Below, piece by piece: positions 10,341 through 17,604 of a stretch of 64,000 bases of DNA. The notes beneath the pieces are model-generated. The model did no database searches. It was not told the DNA's origin and saw nothing but the letters and a program-made list of their open reading frames with translations. The first letter of the stretch is position 1, and each line of letters begins with the position of its first letter. Both the position numbers and the translations under genes were made by a program. Origin of the DNA: Gallionella sp. (GTDB lineage Bacteria; Pseudomonadota; Gammaproteobacteria; Burkholderiales; Gallionellaceae); NCBI GenBank assembly GCA_028710525.1, contig JAQTTY010000004.1, forward strand, positions 1 through 64,000. The letters are read 5' to 3'.

Positions 10341-10462
10341 CAAAGAAGTCTTATCTTCCGAGCATATTTCAAAACACTTCTAGTAAATTGATGAGAGTTA
10401 CATCAGACCGATTTGTTGAATTATTTCGTTGACACCAACATCCGAAGGATCATAATGACCCC

Positions 10463-10515
10463 ATCGCCGATTTGAACCAGCTTGCGGGGCGATTAATAAA
10501 TTCCTGCTAATGCGG
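10463..10515 (+). promoter_or_regulatory. SAM-II-like pseudoknot motif, copy 1
   Basis: The order of conserved blocks resembles SAM-II (SAM-alpha) aptamers: a P1 strand ATCGCC (10463-10468), GATTTGAACC, CTTGCGG, the P1 partner GGCGAT (10488-10493), an A/T-rich linker, then TGCTAA (10505-10510). The same architecture recurs 96 bases later with different but still pairing P1 arms, so the helix is supported by covariation. An intrinsic terminator follows within 6 bases. Ligand identity is by resemblance to the family consensus remembered, not by a covariance search. Confidence 0.55.
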
Positions 10516-10520
10516 AGATA

Positions 10521-10553
10521 AACCCGTTCTAGCCAAAGCTGAACGGGTTTTTT
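10521..10553 (+). terminator. Intrinsic terminator between the two riboswitch-like motifs
   Basis: AACCCGTTC at 10521-10529 pairs with GAACGGGTT at 10541-10549, with an inner AGC/GCT and a CAAA loop, and the right arm runs into six T residues. It directly follows copy 1 of the pseudoknot motif, so the pair could work as an attenuator. Confidence 0.85.
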
Positions 10554-10558
10554 GTTGT

Positions 10559-10611
10559 GCCGCCGATTTAAAAGCAACTTGCAGGGCGGAAATAGATACT
10601 GCTAAAGCGCT
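10559..10611 (+). promoter_or_regulatory. SAM-II-like pseudoknot motif, copy 2
   Basis: This copy keeps the conserved blocks GATTT, ACTTGCAG and ACTGCTAAAGCG of copy 1, but its P1 arms are CCGCC (10560-10564) and GGCGG (10585-10589), a compensatory change relative to ATCGCC/GGCGAT. GCAG within ACTTGCAG can also pair with CTGC before TAAA, giving the H-type pseudoknot expected for this class. It stands 55 bases before the start codon and is followed by a hairpin that covers the ribosome binding site. Confidence 0.6.
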
Positions 10612-10616
10612 GTCAA

Positions 10617-10661
10617 TTCTCCCCCCTGAGATTGCCCGCGTCAGGCATTGGGGAAGGAGAA
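10617..10661 (+). promoter_or_regulatory. Hairpin sequestering the Shine-Dalgarno sequence
   Basis: TTCTCC at 10617-10622 is complementary to GGAGAA at 10656-10661, which contains the ribosome binding site of the gene at 10666. Inside it, CCTGA (10625-10629) pairs with TCAGG (10641-10645). The fold would close the site to ribosomes. Its left arm begins 6 bases after the second pseudoknot motif, so ligand-dependent folding could shift the balance; that coupling is inferred. Confidence 0.55.
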
Positions 10662-10665
10662 AATC

Positions 10666-11412
10666 ATGACAGCCCATGGATGCAAAAAAGAAAGTCGCAG
10701 AAATCCTAGTCGACTATTTCGAGAAAAGAAGCTTGCCTCGCAAACCTTCAGCAGCTTCCCCTACCTAAGCACTCGAGTATTCCCTGCTCTATACAACATC
10801 AATCTTTTACCAAGCCGCCTGCCTGAACTAGAGTTGATTGAACTCGCCAGACAGCAAGTGGCCGCCAATAAACTGAATGCATGCCTAGTACTTGGTTGGA
10901 ACCAGGGGCTATGGTTTGATGTTGAGGGGCAAGAGACATGGAAAACATTCATCCCCAAGGGAGGCCTCACTGTAAACGGGAGACTGAAAACTCAACAAGA
11001 TTACTCGTCTGATCCTGACATTGTGATTCGCAACCAGCTTCTTAATGAACACTCACAGACGAGTATGCACAAAGGCGGATATCTCGTTGGCGATCCAGAA
11101 AACTGTGTACGCGATGCAACAAATGCTGACGCTCCATTGGGCGATTTACATGACAGCATCATTCCTAGCGGGCTGACGCAATGTGAAACGTGCGGCGAGC
11201 TAAAGGGCGAGTGCTTCTACTCTGAGTCGGATTGCTACGGCGACAAGGTTTGGGTAGTCCGCTGTAGATGCGAAAACGATAATCAATGTGCGGCTTGTGG
11301 GAAGCCGCTGTTTAATCACAAACTAGACAGTTGCTATTTCAATGGTGACACTAACGAAATTCTGCATGTCGCTGGATATTTGGCTCTGAGCCATGACTGC
11401 AATGACGCATAA
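10666..11412 (+). CDS. Unrecognised zinc-ribbon-like protein under the tandem riboswitch-like leader
   Basis: From the ATG at 10666 (AAGGAG 6 bases upstream) the product has 248 residues. The C-terminal third holds several cysteine pairs (CETCGE, RCRCEN, CAACGK), as in a zinc ribbon, and ends in LSHDCNDA. The middle has LGWNQGLWFDVEG, which I do not recognise. The first 30 or so residues look scrambled, while another frame at 10677 reads MDAKKKVAEILVDYFEKRSL, far more protein-like. That suggests paired compensating indels. The gene precedes the DUF6361-like/PLD/helicase operon by 80 bases and may be part of it. Confidence 0.6.
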   Translation: MTAHGCKKESRRNPSRLFREKKLASQTFSSFPYLSTRVFPALYNINLLPSRLPELELIELARQQVAANKLNACLVLGWNQGLWFDVEGQETWKTFIPKGGLTVNGRLKTQQDYSSDPDIVIRNQLLNEHSQTSMHKGGYLVGDPENCVRDATNADAPLGDLHDSIIPSGLTQCETCGELKGECFYSESDCYGDKVWVVRCRCENDNQCAACGKPLFNHKLDSCYFNGDTNEILHVAGYLALSHDCNDA

Positions 11413-11492
11413 TCCGTCAGCAATTACCGATTTCACCTGAAGAGTATCTGCAGGCTTTTAGATTGAATGTATTTCTAAAGAGTTGAGACGCG

Positions 11493-12866
11493 ATGGCCCA
11501 TAAAAAGAATGCTCCAGTCAACGAAGCAAGCTTCTTCTTCACCGAACCGTGGGAGCCCGTAACAGTACGCCGTGGTGATGCGCTGGGACTGGGAGCACTA
11601 GCCGATCAATTTGCCGACGCTGTTGCACCTGGCTTCAGTAACAGAATTCGTGACGGTCGTTGGGTAACCATTCTTGCCTGGTGTTTAGTTAAATCGAAAA
11701 TAGTGTTCGATGCCAGTGGCGGTAAATCTGTAAGTTCTCGCAAAGAACAAGAAGAAAGGTACGCCTGGCTTCAGCCGCTAGAACTCATGTGGGTAGCGCG
11801 AACGATTGCCCTCCTTGATAAGGAGGACTGGAAGCAACGCTCACTCGCTGGGCGCCGCCGTGTGGCACCTTGGTACGAGAAGCAAAATTCCGAACGTTTT
11901 GGAATGTCGAATCAGCAGTTTCGTGCCTACCGCCAAACCGGAACATATGGCGGATATCGCCGAGCTTTTCGTCGTTGGCCCGGAATGACTTTGGGTAACG
12001 ATGGCTGGACACCTGGCAAGAACTCTATAGCGCTCTCCAAATGGTTAGACTCAAAACTGAAAGGTGCTCAATTAACTCTGGGCGATGAGTTGAGCCGAAG
12101 CGCGAAGGCAGGCAGGGGAAAAGAATGCGGCTGGTGGCTAAATCACTGGGAGGAATATCCACAGTCCGGTAAAGATGCCGATACAAATACCCTACCCCGC
12201 CCGAGAAATGATTTTTCAGTTTTACCAGAAGCGTCCCTATTGAATCCGATCATATTTGGCGACGACACGGTCGGACAGACGCGGGTCAAAATTGTTAACT
12301 CAATAAAGAAGTCTTCCGCATCTGAGCACATCGAACTATGCCAACACTTGAGTAGTCAATTCAAGGACGATCCAGTCATATCTCGCCTATATAGTTTTTC
12401 AAGATTGGCGGATGCCGGAATAGCCGCTATGGAATACATTGCAGCATCCTTGGGAGATAAACCTGCCGTAACAATTAGTGAAATCACAAAATCAAAAGAT
12501 GCCGTATTAATTTGCAATGAGTTGAATAAGGCAGCACAAGCTTGGCTCAAATTACCGCCCATACAGATTCGGCACATTCATGCCGCCGATCGCTTCGCGC
12601 AGGAAATGCTCTCTGATAGCCCACTTGAATGCCTGCGCTCTGTAATCGAATATCACAAACTCTATGGCGGAGGTCTCCGCTGGTTTGAAATTCAAGATGG
12701 AAAAATTCTTCCCCTTACCCTCCCTCTGACAGGGAGAGCCACAAATTACGGATTTCGATTATGGTCGTTATGCCGAATAGCGGCGCAATGCGGTGTACTC
12801 AAGAAAATGCCTGCAGCGCTGAACGCTGATCTCGAAGATTCTGAAGAAGACAATGATGACAACTAA
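11493..12866 (+). CDS. DUF6361-like protein, first gene of the PLD-helicase operon
   Basis: The 457-residue product has near residues 28-65 the stretch DALGLGALADQFADAVAPGF followed by SNRIRDGRWVTILAW. This resembles the DELGI...FPG-S...TRARY...PW opening of DUF6361 proteins. The rest is mixed helical with no catalytic motif I can name and an acidic tail (DLEDSEEDNDDN). Its stop overlaps the start of the phospholipase-like gene, showing tight coupling. DUF6361-type genes travel with phospholipase D and helicase genes, so a structural or recognition subunit of a nucleic-acid-targeting complex is plausible. The family call rests on one motif. Confidence 0.6.
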   Translation: MAHKKNAPVNEASFFFTEPWEPVTVRRGDALGLGALADQFADAVAPGFSNRIRDGRWVTILAWCLVKSKIVFDASGGKSVSSRKEQEERYAWLQPLELMWVARTIALLDKEDWKQRSLAGRRRVAPWYEKQNSERFGMSNQQFRAYRQTGTYGGYRRAFRRWPGMTLGNDGWTPGKNSIALSKWLDSKLKGAQLTLGDELSRSAKAGRGKECGWWLNHWEEYPQSGKDADTNTLPRPRNDFSVLPEASLLNPIIFGDDTVGQTRVKIVNSIKKSSASEHIELCQHLSSQFKDDPVISRLYSFSRLADAGIAAMEYIAASLGDKPAVTISEITKSKDAVLICNELNKAAQAWLKLPPIQIRHIHAADRFAQEMLSDSPLECLRSVIEYHKLYGGGLRWFEIQDGKILPLTLPLTGRATNYGFRLWSLCRIAAQCGVLKKMPAALNADLEDSEEDNDDN

Positions 12867-14817
12867 CCAAAGCCTAGGTTGGGCATCGCTACTAGACTCC
12901 AAAGCACCCGAGGGCGCCGTGCTTCTTGGAGCTTTGTTTACAACCTATGACCGTACTGACGAGCGGCTATTGGTTGAAGACGTGCTGCCCTCCCTGCTAG
13001 GGCTTAAGCATGGGCCATTCGATCTAGTAGAGCGTAGCTTCTTCCTGCTTGAATTAGACGAACGCCTAAAACAACTGCATGACCGAATCGTTGTGGTCTC
13101 ATCGACATTGCGAGATGAGCCAGGTGATGATGATTCCGCCATGAGTGCTGGAATCTACGGATGGGTATGGCGCTCAATACGACAACTTACCGTTGGAAAA
13201 AACGGTGATGCCGTACAACATGCAAAGTTGTGGATGCTGCATTGGACCAAAGACGGGGCCGAATTCCTTGAGATCGTCGTTTCATCATGCAACCTCACAC
13301 GCTCAGCCTTCCGCCATCAAATTCAAGCCGCATGGCGAGTTTGTTTGCCGCTTCAACAAAAATCGACGAACGTCAGATTGAATGGTTGGGGAGTTTTGCC
13401 AGAATTCATGCGCGCCCTAGCGTCATCATCAGGCGGAGAAACTCATCTTGATGGATTCATCAACTTACTTTCAAGAGCGGATTGCCCACAAGGAATTACC
13501 TTTGTAGCCAGTGTCCCGGGCAGTCATGATCGGCGCACACCATGGGGAGCGGCAGGTCTTCGCGACATCATTCCTGCTGGGCGTGGAACAACAAGTGCCA
13601 CGGTATTTAGCCCCTACATTGGCTCATGGGACGAGAACTCATTGAATCAGTGGTGTGCATACTTTGAAGGAAAGCCTGAACGAATTTCCCTTGTCTGGAT
13701 TGACAAAGATCATCCATGGTCAGACAAATGGATCCTCCCAACTTCCACATTAAAAAATCATGTTGGCGTGGGTGGAGCGCTACTTCATTTGCGTCATGAC
13801 GGCATAGACCAGAAAAAATCAAATTCATTACACGTCGAGCACAGGACCAGTGATATACGGTGGAGCCATGCCAAACTCTACGCATTCAAGCGAGGTCGCA
13901 CCCAGAGTCTGCTGCTAACTTCAGCCAACTTCAGCACCTCAGCCTGGGGCAAGGTGGAGGGAGGAAAACTCACAATCAAGAACTTTGAATTGGGCGTATG
14001 CATTGAACAGGCAAATTCTCCCTTTGAAAATTTGTCCAAATTTTTGGATATCAGCAACGCTGCCACTAGCTCCAATAAATTGATCATCGGATCAAGGTTA
14101 ATCTCGTGGGCTCAAGCAACATGGGATGGTAAGAATATTCTTGTGGAGTGCAGAAGCAAGAAAGAGGTAACCGGCCAGATTATTAGCCGAAAGAAGTCCC
14201 CACGCATTTCACAGTGGAAAAAGACTACTAACGGAATTCACAGCACTAGCATCCCATGGAAGGATGAGAAGAACGCGCCTGCTTCTGTGCTCCTGAAATG
14301 TGAGACTGAGCAGCTCAATGTAGTCGTGTTCGATTCCAGAAAATTGAAGGATCGTGAGCGGAGCCTACCTGATGAAATTGATGAATCTGAAGTGCAATCA
14401 ATTCGAGATAGACTGTTATTTGAACAGTATGGGGGGAAAGCTGTAACCGATATTGAATCCGAGCCAGATGCAGAAGTAGATGCAGACCTCCCTCAAGATG
14501 GCGATAACCAGAATGCCGACGACTCCAACGGGGACACATCCGTCAATAATAATGACAGCTATGCGGTTGAGGCCCTTACCGCCGCTCGCCAAAAACTGAA
14601 TGTCGTTGATAACTGGGCAGCACGCGTAATTCAAGCTGAGCAAGTATCCAGTGAGCGAGTATTGGAAATGCTAAGTCGCGATGGACGACTACTGATGGAA
14701 GCCTTCACCCGACTTCATGCGCAAGCAGAGGAAGGTGGTAGCCACAACACTGGTGCGATCATTGCGGCAGAAGAGATGGAATTAAGACTCAAGCAACTTC
14801 CGAAGGAAAGTCGATGA
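12853..14817 (+). CDS. Phospholipase D/Tdp1-like protein with two HKN sites
   Basis: The 654-residue product has two phospholipase-D-superfamily half-sites. The first is QHAKLWMLHW (His123, Lys125) followed by IVVSSCNLTRS (Asn147). The second is SHAKLYAF (His339, Lys341) followed by LLLTSANFSTSAWG (Asn359). The H-x-K...N form without the usual Asp recalls tyrosyl-DNA phosphodiesterase 1. Together the halves would make one active site acting on a phosphodiester, probably DNA. The tail after residue 530 is acidic and low-complexity, then helical. The start overlaps the previous gene by 14 bases and the stop overlaps the helicase by 4, so all three are translated together. Confidence 0.8.
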   Translation: MMTTNQSLGWASLLDSKAPEGAVLLGALFTTYDRTDERLLVEDVLPSLLGLKHGPFDLVERSFFLLELDERLKQLHDRIVVVSSTLRDEPGDDDSAMSAGIYGWVWRSIRQLTVGKNGDAVQHAKLWMLHWTKDGAEFLEIVVSSCNLTRSAFRHQIQAAWRVCLPLQQKSTNVRLNGWGVLPEFMRALASSSGGETHLDGFINLLSRADCPQGITFVASVPGSHDRRTPWGAAGLRDIIPAGRGTTSATVFSPYIGSWDENSLNQWCAYFEGKPERISLVWIDKDHPWSDKWILPTSTLKNHVGVGGALLHLRHDGIDQKKSNSLHVEHRTSDIRWSHAKLYAFKRGRTQSLLLTSANFSTSAWGKVEGGKLTIKNFELGVCIEQANSPFENLSKFLDISNAATSSNKLIIGSRLISWAQATWDGKNILVECRSKKEVTGQIISRKKSPRISQWKKTTNGIHSTSIPWKDEKNAPASVLLKCETEQLNVVVFDSRKLKDRERSLPDEIDESEVQSIRDRLLFEQYGGKAVTDIESEPDAEVDADLPQDGDNQNADDSNGDTSVNNNDSYAVEALTAARQKLNVVDNWAARVIQAEQVSSERVLEMLSRDGRLLMEAFTRLHAQAEEGGSHNTGAIIAAEEMELRLKQLPKESR

Positions 14818-16937
14818 CCAACATTGCAAGAATCGGACTTTCAGCCTCCCAATGGCGATTCTTATCGAACCATGAAAAGTACGTTGAAGAAAGCGCTTCT
14901 TCGGAACGCACTTTGAAATTAGAAAGTACCGAGCGTCAATTCTTAACTGCTCGGGACATTCTGGCTAGATTGGACGGATGTTGCGGAGAAGTGCCACGAC
15001 AAGGCGTGCTTCTGGCTGACGATGTGGGATTGGGGAAAACCACTGTTGCAGCACTAGTTGCTTGGGTCTTTGCTTCTGCAGGCGAAACAAGAAGTGTTCG
15101 CATTCTGGTTCCCAACGATGTGATGGTACGTCGCTGGAAAGAGGAATTGATATCTCACGTCGATCTACTTAATAAATGTGCCCCCCTTCTAAAAGACGTG
15201 AAGCGCAGCCGCGTAAAGACTGGCGATGTCCAACGGCTGACCTCAAGATCAATCCAGGTAGCCAAACATTCCTATGCTGGTAAAGGTAACAATTTAAAGT
15301 GCAGCTTGCTGATCATTGATGAAGCACATCGTGCCAAAGGCGAGCACACAGATTTCAGTCGTTCCCTTAAGAGGCAGAGAAAAGTTGCTGGCCGTGTTCT
15401 GATCCTCACTGCCACTCCTTTCAGCATCAGGCTAGAAGAGTTTAATCGCATGCTAACACTGGTAGGAGCGGATCATTTCCATCATGGAAAAGTACGCGCA
15501 TTCAGCAATGCATTGGATGATCTCTATTCAGGAAGTACGGCACGCAGGCCTGAGCAGGTTGCAAATCGATTGATAGAGAAAGCTAGAGATGCAATCAATT
15601 CAATTGGTCACCATGTGATTCGTCACAGCATCGATGACTTACCCTTGGAGCAAAAGACGCTCGGCGTCTATGAAGAGTGGGAGATGCCGATTCCAAAAGC
15701 ATCGCGCGATGATCTCGAACTAATTCTCCGAATGGATCGCGTCTTACGAATGGCTAAAGTTACTGGCGGAGAATGGAGTGGTGCAACCAACGACCCTCGT
15801 TTCCATGTGGGGTGGAAACATTTCGATGAAGCGATGGACACCATCAGCACATCAATGGGCCAGTTAGACGAACTTGAAAGAAGTTTGGTTGGCAAACACA
15901 TCAAAGAGATTAAGAAGCTGCGCTCGAAGGTTGGTCCTCATTCAAAAATGGTCGCGGTAGCTGAAGCGGTTGCCGAAACCATCCGCGATGGTGAAAAGGT
16001 GGTGGTCTTTTGTCATCATCATGCGACAGCTCAAGAGCTGACCGAATGCATAGCATCTCGTCTGCCCAAAATCACTAGGACATCCTCGCTGGATATCTCA
16101 ATTTGGAAAGAAGCATGGCAAGGAGTTTTCGAATACAGCGCCACTCCACAAAATATAGATCTACTGAATACTTTCATCGAATGGCTTTGCTCAGACTTGA
16201 TGCGTACCCAAACCGAAAGTTGGCTCGGAGTTCTGCCAAAATCGAAAACTGCTCTCATCAATGTTTTGGAAAGAAAGCGCGCTCGTCACGCTCCTCGTGG
16301 GGAAACCATTGCGCAGGCTGCGCATAGACTTTTCAATGAACTACTGGAATCCAAATCTGGCAAAGCAGTGCTACTTCAAGCTGCACACAGCCCAGAATAC
16401 CTACCCGGAAGCCTACAGAAAAATGGAACCTTCAATGTATTTGGCGTGTGTTCCAGTGAACAGTCTGATCGTAAAGAGTTATTCATCCGCAACAATCAGC
16501 CTGACACTATTATCAAGATTTTCGGCACCCCTTTCGGGCCAGAAGTGCTTGTCGTTACAGACAAGCTATCTGAAGGAATCGACTTACATCGCTATTGCCG
16601 TCATCTGATTCACTATGAACTAGATCCGAGCCCGATTCGAACTGTTCAAAGAAATGGCCGCATTCGACGTGTGAATAGTTGGGCCGCCATCACTGGCAAA
16701 AAAATTCGTTATGCCTATCCTGCGTTTGGTGGAACCCGAGATGAAAAGCTTGTGAATATCATGAAGAAGCGGATTTCCACTTTTTCATTGCTACTTGGGG
16801 GAGTTCAAGATTTCGACATCGACTCCACTTGCTCCGCAGATGAAGACTGGCGTAATGAAGTTGTAAAACTCGCCAAGAAACAGCTCAATATTGAAGGTGG
16901 AAAACTGAATGCTAAAGAACCAGGAAATTCCTGCTGA
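14814..16937 (+). CDS. SF2 (SNF2-like) helicase/translocase
   Basis: The 707-residue product shows superfamily 2 motifs in order: Walker A in LLADDVGLGKTT (Lys75), motif II DEAH at 169-172, motif III TATPF near 199-203, and a C-terminal RecA domain with TDKLSEGIDLHRYC and motif VI QRNGRIRR near residues 605-612. The GxGKT and DEAH forms with the DLH...YD-like C-terminal region suit SNF2/RapA-type double-stranded DNA translocases. It starts inside the ATGA overlap with the phospholipase-like gene. ATP-driven DNA tracking coupled to a Tdp1-like nuclease is the likely complex; the substrate is not readable. Confidence 0.85.
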   Translation: MTNIARIGLSASQWRFLSNHEKYVEESASSERTLKLESTERQFLTARDILARLDGCCGEVPRQGVLLADDVGLGKTTVAALVAWVFASAGETRSVRILVPNDVMVRRWKEELISHVDLLNKCAPLLKDVKRSRVKTGDVQRLTSRSIQVAKHSYAGKGNNLKCSLLIIDEAHRAKGEHTDFSRSLKRQRKVAGRVLILTATPFSIRLEEFNRMLTLVGADHFHHGKVRAFSNALDDLYSGSTARRPEQVANRLIEKARDAINSIGHHVIRHSIDDLPLEQKTLGVYEEWEMPIPKASRDDLELILRMDRVLRMAKVTGGEWSGATNDPRFHVGWKHFDEAMDTISTSMGQLDELERSLVGKHIKEIKKLRSKVGPHSKMVAVAEAVAETIRDGEKVVVFCHHHATAQELTECIASRLPKITRTSSLDISIWKEAWQGVFEYSATPQNIDLLNTFIEWLCSDLMRTQTESWLGVLPKSKTALINVLERKRARHAPRGETIAQAAHRLFNELLESKSGKAVLLQAAHSPEYLPGSLQKNGTFNVFGVCSSEQSDRKELFIRNNQPDTIIKIFGTPFGPEVLVVTDKLSEGIDLHRYCRHLIHYELDPSPIRTVQRNGRIRRVNSWAAITGKKIRYAYPAFGGTRDEKLVNIMKKRISTFSLLLGGVQDFDIDSTCSADEDWRNEVVKLAKKQLNIEGGKLNAKEPGNSC

Positions 16938-16983
16938 ACACTGATTGATGCTTACTCCTTTTTTACATTGAGGTTGATTCCAT

Positions 16984-17286
16984 ATGGCAACTACCGTAAC
17001 CGATTTTATTGGCCGCCTCGAAAGGGAACACCTCCTAAAAGCCATTGAAAAGCTAAAGGGGGGCGCAACTTCAAGGTTCGCTGATTCAACCAAATACGAT
17101 GTTCTATTCATGGGGAGACGTTATGCCCCAAAAGAAGTCGTGGGTCTTGCATTGGAATCGCTAGCATGCACAACTAAATCAGTTTGCACTGAACATCTAC
17201 GGCCCACCCCAGCGTGGGCCTTTTTCATTCATGTAGTCGATACTATTGATCGTGATGCCAAGTTATCTAAGCAACAAATTCGTTGA
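16984..17286 (+). pseudogene. Truncated McrA-type head-domain protein
   Basis: The 100-codon frame starts with a GAGG 9 bases before ATG. Residues 25-60 read like the N-terminal domain that precedes HNH nuclease domains in McrA-like restriction proteins: STKYDVLFMGRRYAPKEVVG, then LALESLA. The expected continuation and the HNH domain are missing. Instead an intrinsic terminator lies inside the frame at 17201-17225 and the last 28 residues look like read-through. It is probably the left remnant of a modification-dependent nuclease gene, cut at the island edge. It follows the helicase by 46 bases. Confidence 0.5.
17201..17225 (+). terminator. Intrinsic terminator inside the truncated gene
   Basis: GGCCCAC at 17201-17207 pairs with GTGGGCC at 17214-17220 and is followed by TTTTT. 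It is a textbook terminator lying within the 16984 reading frame, so it probably ends the island operon and is foreign to the original gene. Confidence 0.85.
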
Positions 17287-17376
17287 AAGTGGTAGCGGCG
17301 TTGGGGGCTGCAGAGAGAACCGCATTATTCTGCAAGCGCAGTAGAAAAAGTACTAAAACTGAGAGTTAAATTAAAC

Positions 17377-17406
17377 AAAAAAGCCCGCGGTGTCGCGGGC
17401 ATTTTT
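17377..17406. terminator. Bidirectional terminator beside tRNA-Ser
   Basis: GCCCGCG (17383-17389) and CGCGGGC (17394-17400) flank a GTGT loop, with six A before and five T after. Read on the minus strand it lies about 40 bases past the tRNA 3' end. Nothing else is visible in 17287-17376. Confidence 0.8.
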
Positions 17407-17444
17407 ATGTTAATTTGTTATTAATAATCAGCAAATTAACTGTA

Positions 17445-17532
17445 TGGCGGAGAGAGAGGGATTCGAACCCTCGATACCTTGCGGTATGCCTGATTTCGAG
17501 TCAGGTACATTCGACCACTCTGCCACCTCTCC
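17445..17532 (-). tRNA. tRNA-Ser (anticodon CGA)
   Basis: On the minus strand an 88-base class II tRNA reads from GGAGAGGTGGC at 17532 to the encoded CCA at 17447-17445. The acceptor strands pair, the anticodon loop CTCGAAA has CGA at 17498-17496, the long variable arm is ATACCGCAAGGTAT, and the T arm has GGTTCGAATCC. CGA reads UCG serine codons. The gene bounds the accessory island on the right, a common integration target, but no second copy of its 3' end is seen at the other island end. Confidence 0.97.
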
Positions 17533-17604
17533 GAGTCGCGACTTGCTTCATGTATCGCGGCGCGGATTCTACCAGCAAGGGCCAAACTCGTGCAGAATGT
17601 TGGC

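Noticed and set aside
10463..10611. Type III toxin-antitoxin RNA repeats
   Set aside because: Only two copies exist, separated by a terminator, and the downstream protein does not look like a ToxN-type nuclease. The conserved blocks fit SAM-II better, though the alternative is not excluded.
10666..10770. Programmed -1 frameshifting in the first island gene
   Set aside because: No canonical slippery heptamer is present and frame 0 alone is open throughout, so compensating indels are simpler.
8262..17532. Integrated element with attL/attR at tRNA-Ser
   Set aside because: The island does end at the tRNA, but I found neither a second copy of the tRNA 3' end at the left side nor any integrase gene.
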